A program made the translations under genes and the position numbers. A DNA stretch of 64,000 bases from Pictodentalium vernedei. Lineage: Eukaryota; Mollusca; Scaphopoda; Dentaliida; Dentaliidae. This document shows positions 11,561 through 22,299 of the stretch, in pieces. The notes under the pieces were generated by a model, which saw only the letters and a program-made list of their open reading frames with translations, made no database searches and had not been told where the DNA came from. The stretch is taken from positions 369,347,704-369,411,703 of the forward strand of contig CM062297.1 of NCBI GenBank assembly GCA_031216915.1. Direction: 5' to 3'. The stretch's first letter is position 1. Each line of letters opens with the position of its first letter.

Positions 11561-14240
11561 AGCTGTACGATTTTGACCAAATTTGGCACACTTGTGTAAT
11601 GTCATAAAATCTAGTGAAATCCGGTATCGTCATATTTGTGAAAACGCGTGTTTTCAAAATATTCTGCCAAAACCTTCAAAATTTCACCATTTTTCGAATG
11701 TCTTAAAATTGTTTACAGTTATTTAGCTCAACTTTGCCACACATTTAGAGCATAATATGATACACCACAATCACCACCCTGATCTTTCAACTTTAACCCC
11801 CAATGGCCAAAAATGACATGAATATAGGATTTTCTTCAAAATTGACCAATTTTATTTAAGGGCAAATTTCTCTAATAACAAGGTTGTTGTAACAATTATT
11901 TTAGTTTGGATAGATGCAACAATGATTGCGGAAAATAGTTACTGTTTACTTTTTAATTTCAGATTTAACCCTCAAGCACAATGAAGGGGAGAATAAGAGT
12001 ACCGTTTGAAAATGCCAAAATTAGCCAACTTTGGTTGCTTTTTCCATCATTTTGGAAAAGGGTCAATTTCAAACACTTTTCGTGTACGTATTCACAATTG
12101 ACTACCGAGCATATTTGCTGTTGTAAGTTTGGTTGTAAAGTTTAACCCTATCCCATTCTGGTTGCATAAAAGTAGGTACCGTCCAAAAAAACTCCAATTT
12201 TTTCAGAATTTGGTAAGTTTAGGTGACGATTTACTCCATTTTTAATTGCTTGAGCTCTGAATGTTTTCCATAGCTGCTTGCAGCAGTCAAAGTATGACAA
12301 ATTTTGTTCTATATGTTATTATTAAAAATTTAACCCTTGGCAGATTTGAGACTTCCCATAAGGGTACTGTCGGAATATTTGTTATTTTCGCCAACTTCAA
12401 GAGCAAATTTTTCTAATTACAAGGTAGTTGTAATAATTATTTTGGTATGGCTAGATGCAACAATGATTGCGGAAGAAAGTTACTGTTTACTTTTTAATCT
12501 CAGATTTAACCCTCAAGCACAATGAGGGGGAGAATAAGAAAACCGTTTGAAAATGCCAAAATTAGCCAACTTTGGTTGCTGTTTCCATCATTTTGGAAAA
12601 GGGTCAATTTCAAACACTTTTCGTGTACGTATTCACAATTGACTACCGAGCATATTTGCTGTTGTAAGTTTGGTTGTAAAGTTTAACCCTATCCCATTCT
12701 GGTTGCATAAAAGTAGGTACCGTCCAAAAAAACTCCAATTTTTTTCAGAATTTGGTAAGTTTAGGTGACGATTTACTCCATGTTTAATTGCTTGAGCTCT
12801 GAATGTTTTCCATAGCTGCTTGTAGCAGTCAAAGTATGACAAATTTTGTTCTATATGTTATTATTAAAAATTTAACCCAAGGCAGATTTGAGACTTCCCA
12901 TAAGGGTACTGTCGGAATATTTGTTATTTTCGCCAACTTCAAGAGCAAATTTGTCTAATTACAAGGTAGTTGTAATAATTATTTTGGTATGGCTAGATGC
13001 AACAATGATTGTGGAAGAAAGTTACTGTTTACGTCTTAATCTCAGATTTAACCCTCTAGCACAATGAGGGCGAGAATAAGAGTACCGTTTGAAAATGCCA
13101 AAATTAGCCATGTTTGGTTGCCTTTTCTATCATTTTGGAAAGGGTGAATTTTAAACACTTTTCATGTACGTATTCACAATTGACTATCGAGCATATTTGC
13201 TGTTGTTAGTTTGGTTGTAAAGTTTAACCCTATCCCATTCTGGTTGCATAAAAGTAGGTACCGTCCAAAAAATTTCCAATTTTTTCAGAATTTGGTAAAT
13301 TTAGGTGGCGATTTACTCCATTTTTAATTGCTTGAGCTCTGAATGTTTTCTATAGCTGCTTGCAGTAGTCACAGTATGACAAATTTCGTTCTATATGTTA
13401 TTATTAAAAGTTTAACCCTTGGCAGATTTGAGACTTCCCATAAGGGTACTGTCAGAATAATTGTTATTTTCGCCAACGTTTGCATGCACTTTCTCAGCAC
13501 TGGAGCCATATTGTCTCAAAACTGTTTCCATGAGAGGATTGGGCCTTCATCCAAGAACAATTTTGCTGTTATATATTTTATTCAAAGTTTTAACCTTCAC
13601 CCAGTTTTCGGGCCTTGAATTTGAGTGCCCTAAAATTCTTCATAAATTGGCTAATTTGGAGCTCACTTTTCTTCCATTTTCGAAAGGAATATCGAAAAAT
13701 GATTTACATGTTCGTATTTACAATTGCCTACCGAGCATATTTGCTGTTGTAAGTTTGGTTGTAAAGTTTAACCCTATGCTCGTTCTGTTTGCATAAAGAT
13801 ATGTGCAGTCCAAAAAAACTCTCGTTTTCAGAATTTGGTAAGTTTAAGTGACGATTTGCTCCATTCCTAATTGATTGAGCGCTGAACGTTTTCTATGGCT
13901 GTATGCAGCAGTCATAGTATGACAACTTTTGTTTTATATGTCATTGTTAGAAGTTTGACCGTTGGCAGATTCGAGACTGCCCATATGGGTATGGTCGGAA
14001 TAATTTTAATTTTCATAAAATCACTGAATATTGATAAGCGTGTCTCAGATGCATAATGGTAGATGCCGTCGAAAAAAAAAACTCATTTTTTCAGAATTTC
14101 GTAGGTTAAAGTGACAATTTACTCCATTCCTAATTCATTGAGCGCTGAATGTTTTCTATGCCTGCATGCAGTAAGCATAGCATGACAACTTCTGTTTTAT
14201 ACGTCATTATCAAAAGTTTAACCCTTGGCATATTCAAGAG
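11560..14240. repeat. Diverged ~540-bp tandem repeat array
   Basis: The phrase 'gtccaaaaaaactcc' with 'cagaatttggtaagttta' recurs near 12184, 12724, 13265 and 13812, with a decayed version near 14070. The phrase 'ggctagatgcaacaatgatt' recurs near 11910, 12450 and 12995. The central copies look very similar and the outer ones are older. Isolated fragments of the same family lie at 15028-15140 and about 16905-16985. Confidence 0.85.
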
Positions 14241-14583
14241 TTGCCATGTGGGTATAGTCGGAATAATTGTTATTTTCGTAAAATCAATCCCTGAATATAT
14301 TGGTAACCGTGCAGTTGCCTTTCAGTGGTGCTACATGAAGCCGCAAATAGTTAAGGTTAAAAAGTTCATCAAATAGACAAATATAATACCTAACTCAGCC
14401 GGTGACAGGTAAATAATGAATGGAAAAGTCGTTGAGTTGAGAATAAAGTAGGGACGAATCGTGCCCTCGGTTTCCACCTGATCCACGGTATTTCCACGCG
14501 GTCTCGGCACTTGACAAAGATACTAAACTGTCGGGCAGGGACAGTAGGAAACATTCTGAGAATTTCAAGTTGCTACCTTGCAT

Positions 14584-14650
14584 GATCGGGACATAATTGG
14601 AATATATCCGACATTGTATATGTCGAATATATTCCAATTATGTCCCGATC
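14584..14650. repeat. Near-perfect hairpin abutting a SINE
   Basis: gatcgggacataattggaat and its reverse complement attccaattatgtcccgatc form arms of about 30 bp around a 5-7 bp centre. The right arm joins directly to the truncated SINE at 14651, suggesting a fold-back event during insertion. Confidence 0.85.
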
Positions 14651-14912
14651 ACTTCACCCCGACTGTCCGCATGGGGGCACCATGACACCGTGTACTAAGG
14701 CATACTGCACGTCGATGGTGCGCATGTCTTCAACCAATCTAACCCTGCCTGTGCTACAGTGCGGAGCCCCTTGTTGGGGATCTGGCAGTTGCTCGTCATT
14801 GCTCGGTGGTTCTCTCTGGGAACTCCGGCTTCCTCCACCCATACAACTGTCACCGACATAATATGACCTTGGCTGTTAATGTGTCGTTAAAACCTAATAA
14901 ATAAATAAATCC
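14651..14912 (+). mobile_element. SINE, head missing
   Basis: It contains the shared SINE body: 'tgggggcaccatgacaccg', 'ctaaggcatactgcacgtcg' and 'ggtggttctctctgggaact', then 'ccggcttcctccaccc' and a tail of aataaataaataaat. The RNA-derived head is absent, replaced by the hairpin at 14584-14650. Confidence 0.85.
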
Positions 14913-15027
14913 AGTACCAGTTTTGCTCGTACAAATATTAGTACCGTCAGACAAAATTCATTTTCTGATTAATTGCGTACTTTTCTGTACTCACCTTCCC
15001 TGTTTAAGATTGGTATACCTTTTCAAT

Positions 15028-15140
15028 CTCAGATTTAACCCTCAAGCACAATGAGAGTGAGAATAAGTGTACCATTTGGAAATACCCAAATTATCCAACT
15101 TAAGTTACTCTCTACTATCATTTTGGAATGGGTTAATTTG
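15028..15140 (+). repeat. Isolated fragment of the 540-bp repeat
   Basis: 'atttaaccctcaagcacaat' followed by 'gagaataagtgtaccatttg' matches the corresponding part of the 11560-14240 array, with a different 3' continuation. Confidence 0.7.
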
Positions 15141-15439
15141 AGACACTTTGCTTTGCTATATGCGGAGATGTTTAATCAATAAATCCGGCTTTAGTTATGT
15201 TCTGGAACTTAATGAAACATGTGCTTTGGCCACTTAAAATAGCACTGTCTGCAAAAAATGACTTTGAGTGAATACTCACTTGTCCAAAAACAAAAAGGAA
15301 AGAGCTCTTTGAGCTTTTCATAACTGCTTTCAAAAATCAATGGGGAACAAATTCTGTGTTATATGTTTTGGTGTTCCGTGTTATCCAACACCAGTTTGGC
15401 CGTACACATATGAATACCGCCAGGAAAAAAAGCACATTT

Positions 15440-15787
15440 TCTCAGTGGTAGACTGTTTGACTTCTGTGATAGAGGTCCCGAGTTTCATCCCTATCTGGGA
15501 CGACCCACGTAATGTCCTTGGGCAAGGCACTTTATCCCGGTTGCCAACATGGGGGCACGATGATGCCATGTACTAAAGCGTACTGCATGTCAATGGTGCA
15601 CATTTCTTCAACCGCTGGTACCCTGCTTCAGCGGAGCTTGAACATAATTAGAATGTTGAGCTCACAGTTGCTCGTCGATGCTCGGTGGTTCTCTCTGGGT
15701 CTTCCGACTTCCCCCACCCGTAAAACTGTCACGGTCACGATTAGCCATTGTGGATAAGTATGTGACCGTAAACACCAATAAATAAAT
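15440..15787 (+). mobile_element. SINE with degenerate tRNA-like head
   Basis: A head resembling a decayed tRNA (a 'tcagtggtagac' A-box-like and a 'gaggtcccgagtttcatccc' B-box-like segment), then 'tgtccttgggcaaggcactt', the shared body and an aataaataaa tail. The flanks taccgccagga (about 15415) and taccgtcaggga (about 15787) look like a diverged target-site duplication. Confidence 0.8.
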
Positions 15788-16335
15788 ACCGTCAGGGAAA
15801 CCCTCTGTGAAATCCTTCTGTCAATAAATAGCAAAGTTGTAATGTAATGCAAGAAATATTAACAAGCTGTTCAACTTCCCTTTAATCAACTCATTTTGAC
15901 TTGAACTGTACCCATCACTGTGTATACTAGCTCTCTAGATGGTTTAAACCATATCAAATAAACAACTAATTTGTGTGTGACAGTAATAACTCATATTACA
16001 TGTATTTCATTGTATCTGAAACAGATATGTTGGAAAAATTGTGAAATCATGGAGTAGGAAGCTTACCCTCGTTTGTTGACAAATCCCACACATTCACAAA
16101 CAGACAAAATTATAGAGAATAAATTAAGTATTGATATTTAAGGTCACTTTCAGCATCTACAGCTATATCATGACCATAATATAGGTATTTATTCAAGTCC
16201 AGGTATTCATTGCATAGGCGTACAGGGATATTTTTCAGGGGGGGGGGGGGGATGAACCCTTTTAGTCCGAAAAAAGTTGAATCTCAGGAGGAAATGCCAA
16301 ATGTGGGTATAGGAGGGAGGGGGTCTCCCTCCCAT

Positions 16336-16536
16336 TGAGTACCTGGAGAGAACCACCGAGCAATGGCAAGCGACTCAGACTCCCCAACATACTAACTCCA
16401 CAAAAGCAGGGTTAGCATTGGTTGAAGACAAGTGCACCCTCAAAGTACCCTTATGTGGATGCCACAGGCGGGATTCGAACCGAGGACTTCTTGGATTGCA
16501 ACAATCATCTCTACCTTCTGAGCCACCATGCTCCCG
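16336..16536 (-). mobile_element. SINE, tRNA-headed, 3'-truncated
   Basis: On the minus strand it reads a tRNA-like head (gcatggtggctcagaaggta, then a B-box ggttcgaatcccgcctg) followed by the SINE body. It breaks off in the 'ggttctctccaggtactc' region, so the A/T tail is missing. Confidence 0.85.
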
Positions 16537-17240
16537 TAATATGCAGTAATAGAGCTCTTCATGTGTACTTGTGTGATAAATGAAGAATATTAACGTGGAT
16601 ACGGTTCCAGTGAATCAACTTGTACAGTATAATGGTCAGTTTACTTGCAACTTCTAAGTGATGAGATAGGAAAACAACATTTTGTGTGGAAAACCAAAAT
16701 GTTTTGTGGTCATTTATGGCAACTAAATTGTCCGAAATTTTCTGGCATATTGGCCGAAAAATCGGCTCCTTCCTGACTCAGGGGTGGGTTGGAGCACATT
16801 CCTTCATGAAACCCCGGCCCGTACGCCCATAATTCATATGTACTAATTTTTTCCAAAAGCACAAAGGACATCGCTTGTTTTGCTTTCTATGAAAATATTC
16901 TGTAATTATGAAGAGCAAATTTTGTGTTAAATGTTTTGGTGTCCTGCTGTATCTCAAATATCTGTTTTGGCTGCATAAAAACTAGTAGCATCACAAAAAC
17001 TTTGATTTCCACTAAATTTTCTGTTTTCAAAACTGATCGATAGTTTTGTGTACAATACAGTTTGCCTTTTCACATTAAAAAGTTGGGAAAGCCGTAATTT
17101 GTCCAACAAATTACAATTCTCTAGTTATTTATTGTTTTGTGAGTCCATCATTAAACCGTGTTAACTATTTACCGGCGCTTTCTCTTCATATTCTCATTCA
17201 CTATGTCCTGGCTGTCTGGTGTCATTACATGGTGGCAGAG
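16537..17240. other. Gene-free spacer
   Basis: No coding similarity seen. It includes a repeat-related stretch at about 16905-16985 ('gttaaatgttttggtgtcc' type) also seen near 15345-15410. Upstream, at 16239-16252, is a poly-G run. Confidence 0.45.
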
Positions 17241-17885
17241 ACAGAATTCGGTTCCCGGGGTGATCTGAAAACCCATCTTCGTAAACTGAAGAAAAGTTTG
17301 AAATTGTTGCGTGCCCTTGTCGAACTTTGAGTTGTGGATCGAAAGGGTCACACAAATATTTCTTTTTCGCCGGAAATGACATCCAATCAAGTAACTCCAC
17401 CCGAACCATTTGATTTTAGTCAACCGAATTCTTGGATTAAATGGATACGACGATTCGAAAGATTTCGTATTGCATCGGGAATAGCCCGGCGATAAACCCG
17501 AAGAAATTCAAGTCAATACATTAATCTAGAGTTTGGGAGAAAAAGCTGAGGATATTTTTGCATCTTTTACATTTTTTAAAACCGAAGAGACTGCAGAGTA
17601 CCCGGCCCGCGACGAATCAAAAGAATAGGAAACTGAAAAAAATAAATTCTACAATTATTTGATTGTGCGTCATAATAAACTATAGATTCTTTCATAACTA
17701 ACACTTTTTTCAAAATATTGCATATATGGAGCTTAAAGAGAAGAATTGATTAGAGACCGAGTTGTAGTGGGTATACGGGAAAAAGGTTTGTCAGATCAAC
17801 TTCAGATGACTCGTGGTTTGACTCTTGCAGACGCTACGGATCGTGCAAGACATTCAGCTCAAATAAAGCTCCAAACTGAAGAAAT

Positions 17886-18871
17886 TAGTCGGTCTCAGAA
17901 TTGCGCACATTAGGGAAATGGTGTTCACTTTATGTTGAAAAAGGATTCTAGAGTATTTTTCGATGAGGAATCTGATGGTGCGGTCAGAAAATCGAAAAAG
18001 TTGCCCCAATTAGGGGTTTAGGGACCTGAACCCCAAATTTGGGGGTTTTGGTATATTATGGCTTATAATTCTCATATAAAAGGCAATAGATAAAAAAGAC
18101 AGTTAGCTATAAAAGTAGGACTTTGAGGAAGCAATTCTATAACTTTGGATGAATAGAATATTCCAGTTTTTAATGAATACAACAGATGATAGTGAGAGCA
18201 AGAGGGGGAACATGAGTTTATTCAATCTCAAAAACTGTATAAAATAAATTGTACTGAAGACATAAATAAGTGAAATTTCTCCTCAATTTCGAGTCTCTGT
18301 ATCACCTTTGAAGGAGTTCTCCTATATGTTTTCTAGTGTATCCTCAAAAGTGGCCTCTTTTCATGATCATAACAGAAGTTTACAACGAATAAAGACCATC
18401 TTATGTTTGTTGCCAACAAAATCTAGTCGAAATTGTTTGTTTTTTTCTATATCGATAGCAATCCATACAGTTTCTTCTGTATGTTTGTATTAAATAGCAA
18501 TTTAATTTACATGATATTGTAATAACAATCAACCATATTGTGTGGGCCATATGGTCTACAACCCCTATTTGGGGTTCAGCTAAGGCCCTTAATGATCAAA
18601 CCTTGATGTTATTGTAACCAAACTATGCAGAAGACCCCAATAATACATAAACCACAGCAAATGTTTTGAGAATTGCCAATTATATGAGAATAATAAGCCA
18701 TAATATACCAAAAACTCCAAATTGGGGTTCAGGCCCCTAAAACCCTAATTTGGGCACCTTTTTCAATTTCTGACCACAGCATCAGATTCATCATCGAAAA
18801 TTACTCTAGAAACCATTTTCAACATAAAGTGAACACCATTTGCCTAATGTGCACAGTTCTGAGTCCGACTA
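17886..18871. mobile_element. Non-autonomous element with ~200-bp terminal inverted repeats
   Basis: The left arm (17886-about 18080: tagtcggtctcagaattg and onward, through 'ggtgttcactttatgttgaa' to 'ttttggtatattatggctta') returns as a reverse complement at about 18680-18871. Identity looks near 85-90 percent by eye. The unique centre is about 600 bp with no ORF of note. It interrupts the gypsy gag. AAT flanks both ends, but a 3-bp match is weak evidence for a target duplication. Confidence 0.8.
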
Positions 18872-20515
18872 AATGATGTGTTCTTCAGACACAAATCAAA
18901 GTAAAATATCCGAAACATTAATTGTCAGTGTTAAACGAAGTGCTAACACTTAATGAAATCCAAAGGATAACAAATCGTCCCTTGAGTTCCAATGTGTTCT
19001 ATGTGCCTGCTGGCACACAGAAGACACTGGAACTCAGAGGACGAAATTACAACCATCCGACAAACATAAACAAATCAGGAATAACAACAGATTGTGCCAT
19101 CGATGCAGAACAGAACATCCACTCAACAGGCATTTATGCCCAGCAAAATGTATTCAGCAGGTTTTGTCGTACAAAAAAGCACTGTGCTCGTATTTGTGGA
19201 AAGAAATCTGTGAATGAGATTCATAACTGAAGAAAATGATAATATTTTCGACATGTATGGTTTAACATCCTGTAAGGGTTTTTCACAAGTGTTTTTTTTT
19301 TTCTCGGTAGCATAACATCAACAGAAACTCAATATGTCTCTAATATCAACGTTAACTCTTTGCACGCTGCAGGCGGATATTCCCTCCCAGGACAGAATTT
19401 CTCTTGCCATTGAAACAAGGATACTTTGGGCACATTTAAGCAAAATTTCTTCCAATAAATTTAATCAACTTTTTCACCAATGATTTCTGAAGTTAAATGT
19501 AAATGAATGTTTCATCAAAACTAATCATGGCTGCTTTCCAGCAGCCATGACAAGATTTGATGAAAAATATCTTGAACATACTAAGCGGGTAAGAGTTAAT
19601 AGCAAGAATATTTAGTTTTGCATTAATATAGATGCAGTTACTGTTAGAAACAATGCTACATAAAATAAAATGTTTTCCTTTCAAATCGACCTGTCGAGTA
19701 AAAATTCTTTGTGGAGTTGACCGCAATGTCATGAACATTATAGGTTATCTTATGGCCATACTGAAGTTTAGAGACAAAAGAGTAAAAGAAATATTGTTTT
19801 AGGAAAAGCCACACATCTTTTAAGCTATGCAGCTTCTCAAAAACTTGGTATTGTTTCATTTGTAGACGAAGTCAATACACAGGAGGAATTTCCTAAATTA
19901 TTTCGTAGGCTTGACACATTTTCTCAGTCATATGGCATTAAGATAAAGGAAGGGGCTGTGTCTTATAATTTATGTACACCTAGACATAGTTACTCTTCCA
20001 TTGTTACTCTGTTGAGAAGCGAATTAGATCGACTTTTGGATAATGAGGTTATATCACCAATAGGACAACCAACATACTGATGTGCTCTAATTGTTGTGCT
20101 GAAGACTGATGGGGTAGTGCGACTGGTTTTTTTTTTATCTAACAAAACTGGACAAATCAGTCAAGCGGGAACGTTACGTGATGCCATCAATAGACAATAC
20201 AACGGATCGATTGGGAAAAGGCAAAGTGTTTTCGAAAATCTATGCTAATTCTGGTTTCCACCAGATACACTAACTGAAAACGCAAAAAAAAAATTAAAAA
20301 AATTCATAACCCCCTTTGGAACATTCTGCTTCAAACGGCTTCCTTTTGGAATAAGTTCTGCTCCAAACCATTATCAATAATGCATTTCTGAACTTGTAGA
20401 TGACATCGATGGGGTTGCAAGCATCAGTGATGATATCATCGTTAGTGGTAAAACACAAGGAACCTCATGTGAATATTTACGTGCAACGCTTTCACGTCTT
20501 GAAACTGCTGGCACA

Positions 20516-20865
20516 GGGGGCGCGGTGGCTCAGTAGGTAGAGGTGTAGGCTGCAAGCCAAGACGTCCTCGATTCGAATCCCACCTGCGGCAACCACGTTG
20601 TGTCCTTGGACAAGATACTTCACCCCATTGCCCACGTGGGGGTTCGGTGGCGTCGTGTACTAAGGCGTTCTGCATGTCGATGATGCACTTGTCTTCAGCC
20701 AATGCTAACCCTGCTTGTGGGGAGTTAGTATGTTGGGGAGCATGACTGTTGCTCGCCGTTGCTGGGTGGTTCTCTCCGGGTACACCGGCTTCCTCCACCC
20801 GTAAAACTGTCCGACACGAGGTGACCCTGGCCGTCGAAAGTGTCGTTAAATCTGAATAAATAAAT
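20516..20865 (+). mobile_element. Full-length tRNA-headed SINE (350 bp)
   Basis: The best complete copy in the window. It begins gggggcgcggtggctcagta with a tRNA-like A box, and a B box at gattcgaatcccacctgc. Then come 'tgtccttggacaagatactt', the conserved body, 'ctccgggtacaccggcttcc' and an ataaataaat tail. A perfect 12-bp target duplication, actgctggcaca, flanks it (20504-20515, 20866-20877). It sits inside the reverse transcriptase of the gypsy relic. Confidence 0.95.
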
Positions 20866-20985
20866 ACTGCTGGCACAACCTTAAATTTAGAAACGTGAGT
20901 TCAATAAGACTTGTATAAAATAAGTAGGTCAAATGATTACTGAATCTGGAGTAACCCCTGATCCAGAAAAGCTACAGTCTATTCA

Positions 20986-21239
20986 GGCCTGAAAATAAGC
21001 AGTCTGACATTTGCAAACTGAGGTCCCCAGAGGGTGAATGTGATGATGCTATCCCATACAGTGGGCCAATTTATCCTCTGGGAACCTCATTCTATTCAGT
21101 TTTGAAATCCTGATTCAGATTGAGGTTCATAGGGGGTAAATTTAGTGATGCTACCCTGCTGTGCGGGGTAGCATCACTAAATTCACCCTTTGGGGCCCTC
21201 ATTTTGCAGATGACAGTCTGCTTATTTTCTGTCTTGAGT
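20986..21239. mobile_element. MITE with long inverted repeats
   Basis: The left side 'aaaataagcagtctgacatt' and the right side 'cttattttctgtc' with 'gacagtctg' are inverted copies extending tens of bases inward (gaggtccccagagggtgaat against its complement). It is flanked by gtctattca at 20977-20985 and 21240-21248, a 9-bp (or 8-bp) duplication. It interrupts the gypsy relic between the RT and RNase H regions. Confidence 0.85.
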
Positions 21240-21650
21240 GTCTATTCATAACTTTCCAGCTCCAGCTGATAAAATGGAACTTCAACGTTTTTTAGGGATG
21301 ACAGTTGCGCAAATTTACGCATGAAACAGCAAATCCGACAAAACCCTGCGAGATCTTCTGAGCAAAAGAAATTCTAGGCTGTGGAGAGACTCACTGGAAA
21401 GTGCATTTTCATCACTCAAATATATTCTTACATCATCTAAAGTTGTCGAGTTTTATGATAGCCAAGCTGACACTTAAATAATATCGGATGCTTCATCTTT
21501 TGGGTTAGGTGCTGCCATAATGAAAAAGCAAACACACAAACGTGATCAGCCTCCAGAATGAAGACCAATCGTCTTTGCATCACGCTCTTTAACAGACACA
21601 GAACAAATAGTCAGGGAGCCGAGAATGTACAAAAATGTTCGTTCAACACC

Positions 21651-22299
21651 CTCTACATAAAATGTTTGTCACCTACAATTAATTACTATAACCCTAAATA
21701 AGATACCCAGGCACACTGAAGAGATGTCAGTTGGTGCAAAACAATATGGCCACCATTTTCAAAATGGCCGTCATTTTCTACTTTACAACAACTGAATGAA
21801 ATACAAACAACACGCTAAATGAAAATGCATTTATTGGCTATTTGTACTGCCATTGTATTTAAATGTTATACCAAATATTTGAAATGAATTTTTATGCTGA
21901 TTTAAGACGTTAGATGACACTAAAACATATGAAATACTAATGAAATAAAATGAGAATGTTTTCGGTAAGTTATCTTTCTGTGAAACTAATTTTGATATCA
22001 ATGAAATATTATTTCAAATGTTAAACACAATCACTGAAAGCACAATTCACATTATTTTCAGGGTTATATTTAGCAAAACTTAAAATTTATTTGTTAAAAG
22101 TACGTAAAATGTAATTGTAGGGGCCTAAACGATTCCGATAAATTTGTGTACGGAACAACTTCAATGCAAACACGGAATTTTGACTAGAGATTTGACGTGT
22201 CTACATGTGATATGATGTCTTTGAGACAACACATGGTTAGGATTATGGTTAGGGTAACCCTAACCTTAACCCCAACTCATGAATATATGCCCCCAGGAC
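21651..22299. other. Gene-free spacer with a telomere-like palindrome
   Basis: AT-rich non-coding sequence. At 22233-22272 it contains gttagg/gttaggg units running into ccctaacc/ccttaacc, a head-to-head telomere-repeat-like palindrome of about 40 bp. Confidence 0.5.

Larger units (their letters stand above)
17240..21650 (+). pseudogene. Ty3/gypsy retrotransposon relic (gag-pol), with nested insertions
   Basis: A heavily decayed gag-pol of a lineage common in invertebrates (the K02A2.6-like gypsy group, from my recollection of the family). Readable pieces are: a gag start around 17400-17530 (WIRRFERFRIASG); a gag continuation to 17885 (SDQLQMTRGLTLADATDRA); a zinc-knuckle-like stretch near 19090-19150 (CRTEHPLNRHLCPAK); reverse transcriptase at 19865-20510 (LDRLLDNEVISPIGQP, then ITPFGTFCFKRLPFGISSAP and ISDDIIVSGKTQ); its continuation at 20878-20985; and an RNase H-like stretch at 21249-21650 (ISDASSFGLGAAIMKK). 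The usual YxDD motif has decayed to ISDD. Many frameshifts and stops are present and no LTRs were found. It is clearly old, and interrupted by the elements at 17886-18871, 20516-20865 and 20986-21239. Confidence 0.85.

Noticed and set aside
20516-20600. tRNA gene-like A and B boxes (also 44830-44907, 45987-46070, 61460-61551)
   Set aside because: Each is joined to a conserved SINE body and tail, and the tRNA fold is degraded. They are SINE heads, not tRNA genes.
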